Origin: Apostichopus californicus | Lineage: Eukaryota; Echinodermata; Holothuroidea; Aspidochirotida; Stichopodidae | NCBI GenBank assembly: GCA_020650975.1 | Contig: JAIPMN010019084.1 | Span: 1,620-35,747, forward strand | Reading direction: 5' to 3' | Length of the DNA stretch: 34,128 nucleotides | Shown here: positions 1 to 10,294 of the stretch, piece by piece | How the letters are laid out: each line of letters begins with the position of its first letter | Numbering within the stretch: the first letter of the stretch is position 1 | Notes under the pieces: generated by a model | Seen by the model: only the letters and a program-made list of their open reading frames with translations | The model's database searches: none | What the model was told of the DNA's origin: nothing | Position numbers and translations under genes: made by a program

Positions 1-325
1 AACGACTTGCCCGAAAAATATAACCAAAAATTTTTCGCGCGCTCTTGCGCATTGAACTCCTTAATGTGGGCATGCATCAGTCATTCGCATGCCAATAACA
101 TACAATCATTTTCCGTGTTATAACCCTTCCATACTGGTTATAATTATTGGGAAAGTCGTTACAATAATTATGATAAGAAAAATATGAGTTTAACCATTGA
201 AAAACACATTGCAAATGATTTTTTTTTTTTTTGGTGACCGAAAAATTCTCAGCATATTGCCCGAATTTTCACAACAATTTTTGGTTGGGGGGGGGGGGCT
301 GCAGCTACCTACGCCTATGCGGGCC
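1..325. repeat. Possible degraded repeat with poly-G tract
   Basis: No coding frame is recognised. The stretch has related AT-rich phrases around the word TTGCCCGAA (near 8 and 259), a T-tract (222-232) and a 12-G run (287-298) followed by a GC-rich end. This looks like the edge of an interspersed element, but no terminal repeat or target duplication can be shown because the left side may be cut by the window. Family is unknown. Confidence 0.3.
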
Positions 326-819
326 CCGTTTTATATCATATCGAAAGAATGTATGCATTAATAACGATAATATAGGCGACGAAGGATAAGGAAACTCGGA
401 CGGAGCCTTGGCACACGCTACTGACTTAGTCCCGACGAACAGAATGATAACCGCTGAATAACAAACCAATGCGTAAAATAAAGTTCGTCTAGCCTTTTCT
501 AGGTTAGTAACTTTGGAATATTTTGAGTGTACCCTTTACGGATGTTAAATGTGTAATTTCGGTCAAGGGTGCAATTAAATCAACTACAAGCATAGAAATT
601 ATTCTGAAACCAACTGCTTGCTTGAAAAAATTATGTGATCTAATATTGTATAAATGAAACCTTGGTAACGTTACTGCTCTCAACGTGTGATAACATAACA
701 TTATAATTATGAACATTTGCATAAAGTATGATGGTTTACCGCACATGGTGCTGATACGGCTTTAGCCTTTAACTGTTATATCATTCTGGTCACCTGTCAC
801 TACAAGCTAAAAGAAAAAA
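326..819 (+). promoter_or_regulatory. Upstream region and probable 5' UTR of BCKDHA
   Basis: This 5' flank precedes the BCKDHA start codon. No TATA box or splice acceptor stands out, and the transcription start cannot be placed. The bases just before the ATG at 820 are a run of A, giving A at -3, a favourable start context. Open frames here are short and chance-like. Confidence 0.35.
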
Positions 820-3800
820 ATGTCTCTCCGTGGATTTCTGAGAATTTTCCCCCATTTGCGTCAATTTCGATGCATGCGGTCTGTTCCCACAAATATAAGG
901 CATAATGCACGACTCTTGTCTGCTACAGTAAGCAGATTCTCTCTTTTTCAACGATCACTTCAGTTTTCAATTAGTGACATGGTCCTATAGACTTAATCAT
1001 ATTGTCTTAACGTTAGGCCTAGTGTTATGCCCAGGATCTAGGCCTAACGTAATACAACCTCAACTTGACTTGGCGGATGGGGTCCCAAGTTGCGTGCATT
1101 ACCCAGAATAGCTTAGGATTGTCCATTGTGCTTTGCATAATATAGCATTATCATATCAATAACATTGGCAATCCTACCAAACATTAACTTGTAGTGTTCA
1201 CAAAGTGTTGTTAGCCAATCAGTAAAGTCACATTAATACTGTACCGCTCAGCTTTTATTAATGTTTCATGTATGTGGATGTTGAAATGCCTGTTAAAGTT
1301 AAACTAAATAATTGAGAAATGGTCTGAACATTTTCTGTTGCCTATTGGGACTCATGTGAAATAGACCTGCAGTCCTAGACTATTGACTTAATAAATCAAA
1401 CATGGGGATACTTTTGTAAGTTCTGTTTGGAATTCTGTGACAGTTTTACTAATGTTAGATCTTTTACTACACAGTGTGAAGTAATTTTACCGTGTACTAA
1501 TGATTCAGTTGCATTTAGTGTTTAGGGGCTGCATGGGTTATAAGTGATCATGTAGGCAAATATCATATATGCTTAACTAAACAAAACATTTCATTAATGT
1601 ATTGAAATTGGAAGGTATATACTTCACTTTGAGTTGCAGAGGGATTTCATAATTTAATCAGAGGATGTGTTTGTTATTACAGATTTTAATTCATTGACAT
1701 ATGAAAGTTTTCATGCAATATTTGAACTTAGTGAAAACGAACCAAACAACCGTGTCATGAGGTGACTACTGTCAGCATCTGTCGAATATGTTGCTGTATT
1801 ACATACATACTATATACAAATAGACATTAATTACAACTTGTTTCTTAGGCCAAGCTACAGTATTATAGTACTTTTGTGATGTTGAATTAGCTCCTTAACT
1901 TGTAAAGCTTTCTGGTTTTTCATAGATATCTCTTTATAATTTATATTACGAATGAAATTTATGATATAAGAAATTAATGTTAATGAAATTGTTTCATTTT
2001 CAGTCGGCATTGCGGTCTGATATGGCTATCCCCAGTGATGATGACAAACCCCAGTTTCCAGGATCAAAGTCAACTTTCACGGAAAAGCTTGAGTTTCTCC
2101 AGCCTGATCTGTACGATGGAATCCCAGTTTACAGGTGAAAATGTTAATCTGTATTTGCTATGAAGTTATTGCGGTAATTCATTTTGAAGGGTATATGGGT
2201 TTGTAGCAGGAAAGTTGTTACTACTACTACAGTATGCAAAGCAACAAGAAAAATTATTTGCCTGGAAGAAAATTGGTATGCGACAAGTTGTAAACCAAAG
2301 GGAAAAAGCCTTGTTTTGATCCCAAAAAATTGGCAACCAGTGCATTTTCAGTATGTGGTGTGATATGTCAATTCTTTCAATGACTTTTGTAATTGAAGAT
2401 ACCTTCTAACCTGCTTTCAAATTGCTGTATTAACCACACTTACTGGTATCTATAAAGTGAAGCCCCTCTAGAGTCATCCAGTATCATGCACAACCCTCAG
2501 TACAGCTTTCACATTACACCTTGCAGGATCTTTATATGATGAAGGTGCTGAATGGAATGTTGTGAATAGTACCAAGCACTGGGAATCTTTCTTCTTTATA
2601 GCTGTTTTATCATAGTTTATGTATATTAAATATGCAATGTTAAATAATAAAATTACTCTAATGTTACAGATGATGCCCCACCCTGAACATGCTCATTTTC
2701 TTTGTTCCACAGAGTAATGGATAGAAATGGTGATGTTATAGTACCCAGCCAAGATCCTGGTTTGGACCAGGAAACCATCGTCAAAATGTACAAAACCATG
2801 ACATTATTGAATACTGTGGATAAGATCCTGTATGAATCCCAGAGACAGGTAGGATATGGTGAAAAACAATCAGATTCATTATTATTGAAAATAAATTCAA
2901 AGATTGATGAGCTGGCCTCTTGTTTTAGACACTTGAAGTAGATATCTTCAAATTTATAACACAAGGTATAAAAATTATCGAAGCTGTCCACTTTTTCTTG
3001 AAATTCATCTTTATGAATGATTCTTTCTTTTTGACTCACTTCTCTTGAACGAGATGAACCAGGGCCTTGAAGCCTGTGTCTATTTGTTTTAACACCACAT
3101 ATTTCTAATATATGCCCATGTATGGTTTTGTTTTGTGAAGTAGTCTTGCTGAACCAAGCAGCAATGTAGCTCCATGTATGTTTCAAAACAGATCTTTGAT
3201 GCTATGGAAAACATTGGAGAATGTGGTTATATACATGCAGACTTCACAGGAAATGCTGTCCCTGAGTCAGGTTTGAATGAAACCTTGAACTTTTTTCACC
3301 CCACACAGGGAAGGATATCCTTCTACATGACCAACTACGGGGAAGAGGGAACACATATTGGAAGTGCTGCAGCGCTGGATGCAAGGGACATTGTATTTGG
3401 CCAGTACAGGGAAGCAGGTAAATGGTGGTAACCCTGGCAATGTAAAGATTTTGATGCTGCTTTTCCTATGAATGTCTGTTCAAATACTCCTTTAAGTAAG
3501 CTTGTCATGGTAGTCAGTACAATCACATTTTTAAATGTTTGTGACTTTGATACATTCTACTGAGAAATGTTAAAATGGTGCTCGGTGTTTATTTGAAAAT
3601 TGTTTATCGATTTCAGTTGTTATGCTTAGCCATTTTCTTTAAAGACTAACCATTGTCACAAATGAATTTTGATATGTTGTTGATCATTAAAAAAAATGAG
3701 AGTGGCTGGACTACTTAGTCTAATACACAGAGCATTAGTTAAGATCTTCAGATGTAAATCTTTACAGGAAACATAAATATCTTATGGCCTCAAATAAACA

Positions 3801-6800
3801 TGCCTGCATGGTATTATACAAATATTCTCGGATAAATGGCACTGAAAAACCATCTGAATTTGTGTCTTTGTTGATACGAGGTTGAACAAAGATATTTTGG
3901 TTGAGTTATTGAATTTTATAAATAAAAAAATGCATTTTAACATTAAAACTTTGCAAGCAGTACTGAGCAGTCAAAGTCAACATACTGGATTAGCTATTAG
4001 AAAGATTAGTTGCAATGTTTTCTTCCTTTTACTGTAACATGTCAAGCTATAGATTCTACATGATATCCTTCAAAACGAGAGTGTGTCGTCGTGAAGTCTG
4101 TTAGCCGAACAAGAAAGGTCACTAAAAGCAGACTCTTTGTTGGATGTTTTGTTTTATTTTGTAAAGATGGCCACGAATGTTGACAGGCACAGTTTAGAGA
4201 CACATTTTGAGTTTCACTCACTTTCCTTGCCCACAGAATAGAAATGTTCCTTGAGGATATACACTAGACTAAAAAAAAACCTGGAATACTTACTGATGCT
4301 ATTGCCCAGACCAACACAATTGGATATTAAGTGAAGTGCAGTAAGAAAAAAAAGATGAAATTTAGAAGAAATTAGTTTGTAGAAGACCTTGAAATTTTAT
4401 CATCAAGTTCTTACTCCTCAGTTCATCCTGTTTTCTTTCAGAATTGTAATGTAAATATATTTTAACATTCACACCCATATACTAAAATTATAGTTATGAG
4501 TCGTTTCACTCATGTACACATTTGTCTTTTTTTTTACTTTCTACCCAAAGGTGTATTATTATGGAGGGGTTTCAGACTAGACGAGGCTATGAATCAGTGC
4601 TACGGCAATGTAAAGGATTTGGGGAAAGGAAAACAGATGCCAGTCCATTATGGATCAAAAGATCTTAATTTCTACACCATCTCATCTCCCTTAGCAACAC
4701 AGATGCCTCATGGTAAGATCATAAGATGCTAACTTAATACAGTCAAAAAGGAAAAAGAGATCACTTTTCTATTTTCACCAGAGGTGATCCATTTTGTAGA
4801 GATTTCTATTGGAAATAGAACAACTTTTTAAATATATGTAATAAATTGTTGATTCTTGCAGTTACTAACAACAGAAAGATGCCAAAGTAAAACAAATCCA
4901 TAATAGCTGTCATTATATTAGTGCTACCACATTTAAGAAAGTCCTGTGGTCACTTTTAAATAGACCAACTGACAATCAAATGACTGTAATCAATGTTATC
5001 ATGCAAAGCTGATATGGAATAATTTTTTGAGTTATTAAAGTATTCCTTTCAATAGAAAATTATATTAAAAAATATGGAAAGCAGCAAAGAAATTTTTGTA
5101 CTACAGAATGATCATCGATTTTCAGTAACAAAGAAAGCAAATTAATTTTGGTACTACAGAATGGTACTCAATTTTTCAGTAACACAGAAAGCAAAAAATA
5201 TTTGTACTACAGAATGGTACTCAACTTCTCAGTAACTCAGAAAGCAAACAATTTTGTACTACAGAATGGTACTCAATTTCTCAGTAACTCAGAAAGCAAA
5301 CAATTTTGTACTACAGAATGGTACTCAATTTCTCAGTAACACAAAAAGCAAAGAAAGTTTTGTTCATTATATCTCAAATTAGCCATCTCTTTGTAGGAGT
5401 GCTTGTTTATTGTATCTGATATCATGCTTATCAAGTGGGAGTGGGTCACATAGACCCTCTCCCCCACCCCCTCCCTCCCTCCATCTCTGAGACACACACA
5501 CATCTTTACACTGAGCTGAGTAAGATTCAGGAGATGAAGTAACCAACAAGCAATGGAATGGAAGGTTTAATAAGTGTTTTTTAACTTTGGTTTTTGAACA
5601 GCTTCTGGTGCAGCATATGCTATTAAGAGAGCTGGTTTGGATATCTGTGTCATCTGCTACTTTGGTGAGGGCGCTGCTAGCGAGGGGGATGCTCACGCAG
5701 CCTTTAACTTTGCTGCAACGTTAGACGCACCTGTCATATTTTTTTGGTAGGTATATATTTTGTTTATATACATATACATAATTGTAATCGTAGTGAGTTG
5801 AAAAATATATATATAGAGCTAGATATATGCAATAACAGTAGACATATGTCATAACGTCCAAATCTGGTGTAAGGCTTTCATGGGCCTGTGACAAAACAGA
5901 AAAGGACCCTTGAAGAAACATGAACCCTGTTAAAAATGTTAGCATTGCCTGAAGTTGTTTCATTCTTGTGTATGTCTTTAAGACACCTCTTCAAATATGC
6001 CCAAAATTTTGCATAATGGTTTTGCATGAAAGATTTGCCTTAATACTACCTTCACAGATAGAGACTCTAGATACTATTGAAAAGTTTCAGTGCTTGTTTA
6101 AATTCCATGAAAGTATCCCCATTTGTTGACCAATTGTTGGACATATCAAATGCAGTAATCTCTCTCTCCTACAAAACTAACCTACTTTTTGGTTTTGCTT
6201 CTCACCAGTCGAAATAATGGATATGCCATATCAACGCCAACTAAAGAACAATACAGGGGAGACGGCATTGGTGAGTTTTACATTAACAGTTTGAACGGCA
6301 AGAACTGTAGCAGTTATCATGTGATCAAAATAATCAGACTCTAAAACTGAAGACTGCAAAGTCTCATCTTGTTTTACGTTAAGATCAAGTTCATGCTTAT
6401 CTCTCAAACAGTTTGCCTATCTCACTTCCTTTACTTACATAAGGTCACAATTCCTGTTTTTCTGAGGTGTCCTCGCTGCACTTTGACCCTCTAACAAACC
6501 ATTCAATGTAAAATGAGCAGAGCTTTGAAGCAGTATCTTTTAGTATCTTCTATATTTCGTACGTTTTAGTATCTTTACCTGTATGCTGAAATAATATTTC
6601 TGGTTAGAGTTTTAGGCCAAGCGATGAAATCAAATTTAAATAAAGTGATGAGACACTGTCTCTATATAGTCAAGAGATTCATGGGGTTGTAACAAACTAA
6701 AATGGTCTGTATTAGCACGTTCTTAGCCGTATATGTCATGCCTCATAAATGTACTGCAATAGTCTGTCGTTCTAATTTCATTGATTCTTTTGTGATTTCT

Positions 6801-9800
6801 GGTACTCTTTTAATGGTAAACAAATAGATGTTCACAGGTCCTTCCATCTCTCCTCCTTTGTTTGAGTTTTGTACTACGAGATTGGGCAAAGTTCAAGCAA
6901 CAAACGGCCGTAATGCTGTGCCAACTCACACTTTTAACCATTAGCAAACCTGCAGTACTAACACTTGAAAATGACAAAGATATTCGTCAACTCTTTTAAA
7001 CCTGCTCATTTTGATGTGTGTATTTCCCCAGCCATCAGAGGTCCAGCTTACGGCATCACCACGATACGGGTGGACGGCAACGACGTATTTGCTGTCTATA
7101 ACGTAGTCAAAGCAGCCAGGAGATTAGCCGTGGAGGAAAGCAAACCTGTACTGATTGAAGCAATGACCTACCGGTAAATACATCTGACATTGTCAAAGGA
7201 ATTAAGAGATTTGGGATTAAAATGAGTGCCCTCATTAGTACAAGCCCTGTACTATATACAGGAGTAAATTTTATCTACCTTTGTCTATTTTTCTTGGTCC
7301 ATTATCTCTCTATCCTTTACAAGCAAATTTATCTTAACATAATTTCTAAATTTTCATGAATGATTTTGGTCGGGCCAAGGTGCTTTTAGAGTGGGTCATC
7401 AACGTATCGTTCAGTTGTTACCTATTCAGAAATAAATGAAAGAACAATGATTAACTGACAGTCTGTGAATTTAAAGAACAAATAAATTTCTTAGCTGGAA
7501 CAGGATTCAAACCAATGACCTCAAGATTAAGAGTGCTGCCCTCTACCCACTGAACCATCATGCCTACAGTTGGTGACAATTCCTCTATAGCTATTTTTAT
7601 TAACTTCATAGATTTTATACAGTGTCATGATGCAGTACACTTATCTGTGTCTTGATTATGTTTATATATTTTTTAATTCCTTTTTTGTGGTTCTCCACTT
7701 TTCAGAGTGGGTCATCACAGCACCAGCGATGACTCTTCAGCTTACCGGTCAGTGGATGAGGTCAGGTACTGGGACAAAGAGGACCACCCCATTGGCAGAC
7801 TGAGGAGGTACATGATCAATAAAGACTACTGGGATGAAGACAAAGAGAAGACCTGGATGCAGGAATCAAGGAGAAATGTGAGTCAACTACAACCTACAAG
7901 GTTGTCACCCACAAAAGTAGCAAGTGGCAATGTGACACATTCGCCTAGCAGCTATCCAAAAATAATATGCAATGCGAGAAAATACTCCAACCAACTAATA
8001 ACACAGAACAAGTTTTATAAATTCAACTTCTTAATTGGCCATGTATTTATTTAGGAGAGACTTTCTCCTTAAAACAAAACAAAATTATAACTGCAATATT
8101 GCTTCTTTACATGACTGCATAAGGACACATATGACTTTGAATACTTAGATACAACGTATTGCTTTGGAGCAATCTTTACCCGATGATGACAAAAATCTAA
8201 ATTTAATCTAACTCCTGAAAAGTTTTAGACTTTCCAATGTTGTAATATCTCTCTGGATCTTTCTCAATTGTAAGAGAACAAACCGGTACGTACCAATTCA
8301 GCTTTAATATATATAATTACCAGATTTTCTTTCCTCTACAATAGAGTGACGTTAAGTCTTCTAGTCTGAAGAGTTTTCCCACCTTTATATCATGGAATTC
8401 TAATTTAATATGTTTCTCTTAACATACAAGTTCTGAATTGTCCATATGACGAACATTGTCTAAATGATGTTGACAATACCTGATAATACAGTACATGTGG
8501 TCGCTGACATTATGTTGCGGTAGACGTTACGGTAGAAGTAGTCGCATAAAATATCCCCAAACAGAATTTCAAGTCTTCAACTCAACGTTAGGAAAAGTGG
8601 CAAATGGTGCCAGTTTTTAAACTGCTAGACGAGCTCCGCAATACAGTCAATATTTTGTCCGGTCAGGTGATGTACCTCCATCCCAACTCCGCCGACAAGC
8701 TGCCCTATCCAGAACATTACATATGAATCTGGAGTCTCCAGGAAATAATTGTGTTTTCAGTTATCACAGTTAAATGCCAGTCATGATTCACAGTGTACTA
8801 GCCCAGGCTTCAATACAGGTATCATTTAGGATCCTGTGCCCCATGATATGAAAAATCACAAAATTATAGCTCCGTCTTTTTAAGCTAAGAAACATAGCAT
8901 GACTCGATCCTATGGTGTTATTTTGGAGAGTGAATAATAATCCTCTCCAACACTCACTTCACTGGCTGGATGTGATATCTCGCATAATTACTAGTGCAAC
9001 AATTAGCATCACCTGGCAATACAATACATTGTCATCTTGACTATGCCCTGACCTGGTGGTGTTTCTTTTGTATACACTCTAACTATCTCAAGAGTATGCT
9101 ACCCTGTACCTTTGTATAGTGAATAGAGGGATTAGCGTTATCTAAATCGTCCTACATCCCTGGACATTAATCTCCATCATTAACAACCAGGGTTGACTAA
9201 AAGTAAAAGTTACTAGTCAAACTTTCTAAAATAAACAGTTGACAGATTGACTTATTCTGTCATAATTGCAAATTAATTAAATTCTACCATTCTAATGTGG
9301 CAAAGGTGTAAGAAAGATAAAAAAACACAAGATGGCAAATAATTGTTGTGAAATGGGGATATATTCATATCAGCTCCAAAGAGATTCTTGTGTCACTACA
9401 GTAATTCTTGGATACTAAGAAGCCACACATTTACATATTCAGTTACAACTTGTAAAGAAAAGTTACTGTACATGATTCATCAGTGATTTTTCTACTACTT
9501 TGTTTCTGTAGGTACAGCAGGGAAGTCCATATATATTCAAATTAAGCAGGATTACCGATATTAAAACATGTTTGTATTTGTTAGATGGCATACATGTAGC
9601 AACAATCCTTTCTTGGCCGTCAAGTTTATTCCGAAGCTACAGGCTGTAGAGTCCTGTGTGTGCTGTTTTGTGTTAAACATTAAATTACAATCATTCAATA
9701 CTATACTTTTTGGAAGTACACCACTGTTATTAGCCACGGTGTTCTTTTCTATCCCCATAGGTACTGGAAGAGTTTGCGAAGGCAGAAACCTTAAAGAAAC

Positions 9801-9940
9801 CGAGCCCCACGGAGATGATGACCGACGTCCTGGATTCTCCTTCACCGAACCTTGAGAGGCAGCTAGAGGAGATGAAGAAACACGTGGAGGAATACAAGGA
9901 ACATTACCCAGTGAGCAATTTCGAGGAGATGAAAGATTGA
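820..9940 (+). CDS. BCKDHA: Branched-chain 2-oxoacid dehydrogenase E1 subunit alpha, mitochondrial
   Basis: Exons: 820-927, 2004-2134, 2713-2848, 3309-3417, 4551-4712, 5602-5746, 6209-6270, 7032-7173, 7706-7877, 9761-9940; all junctions GT-AG and in frame, 448 aa (human precursor 445). It is the thiamine-diphosphate-dependent decarboxylase subunit (alpha2beta2 with BCKDHB) that commits leucine, isoleucine and valine oxo-acids to oxidation in the matrix. Residues 1-36 are rich in Arg and lack acidic residues, fitting a mitochondrial presequence. Family landmarks seen: potassium loop SSPLATQ (206-212); cofactor motif from GEGAASEGD (237-245) to [10 protein letters not shown] (264-273), with E238, N267 and Y269; phosphorylation loop [13 protein letters not shown] (335-347) with catalytic His336 and Ser337/Ser347, the positions used by BCKD kinase in mammals. 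The protein ends with the conserved EHYP and a short acidic tail. Exon 1 is the least certain exon because presequences diverge; everything from exon 2 on aligns directly with the family. Confidence 0.97.
928..2003 (+). other. BCKDHA intron 1
   Basis: AT-rich intron between the presequence exon and the first conserved exon. The donor is ACA|GTAAGC and the acceptor is a T-rich tract ending TTTTCAG. Apart from the inverted repeat at 1010-1050, no gene, tRNA or transposon is recognised. Confidence 0.8.
1010..1050. repeat. 13-bp perfect inverted repeat
   Basis: ACGTTAGGCCTAG at 1010-1022 is repeated as its reverse complement at 1038-1050 with a 15-nt loop. It could form a cruciform or RNA hairpin in BCKDHA intron 1. 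The core TAGGCCTA is itself a palindrome, and related words recur elsewhere in the window (19629, 31892). Function unknown. Confidence 0.7.
2849..3308 (-). other. BCKDHA intron 3 with long antisense open frame
   Basis: On the minus strand, one frame stays open from 3186 down through the intron and across exon 3. The intronic part gives about 112 codons without a stop, which is long for AT-rich intron DNA. The translation is mixed and hydrophilic (many K, S, E, F) and matches no family I recognise. No flanking minus-strand splice signals or promoter are evident. It may be a decayed mobile-element fragment or chance. Confidence 0.3.
5078..5354 (+). repeat. Minisatellite, 52-53 bp unit, five copies
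   Basis: Five tandem copies in BCKDHA intron 5 are marked by GTACTACAGAATG-like words at 5098, 5151, 5204, 5256 and 5308. Spacings are 53, 53, 52 and 52 bp. Each unit has a CAGTAAC word and an AAAGCAAA run. The last two units are nearly identical, so they probably arose most recently. Because the period is not a fixed multiple of three, open frames through it are not coding. Confidence 0.9.
7493..7568 (-). repeat. tRNA-Lys-like sequence, probable SINE head
   Basis: Read on the minus strand, this BCKDHA intron 8 segment has a tRNA-like A box (GGTTCAGTGGGTAGAG), an anticodon region CTCTTAATC as in tRNA-Lys(CTT), and a B box GGTTTGAATCC. The acceptor stem does not pair well and the D arm is imperfect, so a functional tRNA gene is unlikely. 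A tRNA-derived SINE fragment or tRNA pseudogene fits better. The body of the element downstream (toward lower coordinates) is not recognised. Confidence 0.6.
7878..9760 (+). other. BCKDHA intron 9
   Basis: Longest intron of the gene (1883 bp), between donor AAT|GTGAGT and acceptor CCCCATAG. The frame of exon 9 happens to stay open to 8054, but that translation loses all resemblance to the family after the donor. No other gene or clear transposon is seen. Confidence 0.75.
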
Positions 9941-10206
9941 TTTCACGCCAACAAGAACAAGATCCATGAGTATTACCCGCTTTGTCAGCCCTTCCTCTCC
10001 TCATCAATTGTGACGACAGTCCAGGTGTTGAAGTCAAATTTATTTATCTGTGAATAACTTCTTGAAAAAAACTCTTTTGGGGCTGCTTTGACTTCCTTTC
10101 TCTTACGTCTCAGAAGGGAATTTGCAATAAGACATATTTTGGTGCTTGGTATTTTTTTGTTTTGTTCAGATCATCTTAAAGGGCTTAAAGGAGCATATTG
10201 TGTTTG

Positions 10207-10294
10207 AATAAAATAGAATATATATTCTGGGAGAAAGAGAATTGTCATCCAACACACATTGGTAATTTTAATGAGAGTATGAAAATCAAATAAA
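10207..10294 (+). promoter_or_regulatory. BCKDHA polyadenylation signals
   Basis: Two AATAAA hexamers lie at 10207-10212 and 10289-10294, about 270 and 350 bp after the stop codon. Either would give a 3' UTR of normal length. The choice between them cannot be made from sequence alone. Confidence 0.55.

Noticed and set aside
5148-5339. 63-codon frame through the 52-53 bp minisatellite
   Set aside because: The repeated peptide shifts frame between units because the period is not a constant multiple of three.
5078-5354. Direct repeats considered as a CRISPR array
   Set aside because: Units are contiguous without unique spacers and lie in an animal intron.
7878-8054. Open extension of BCKDHA exon 9 past its donor
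   Set aside because: Similarity to the E1 alpha family ends exactly at the GTGAGT donor and resumes at 9761; the extension is intron read-through.
9561-10037. 158-codon minus-strand frame over BCKDHA exon 10
   Set aside because: Antisense shadow of the last coding exon and its flanks; no similarity recognised.
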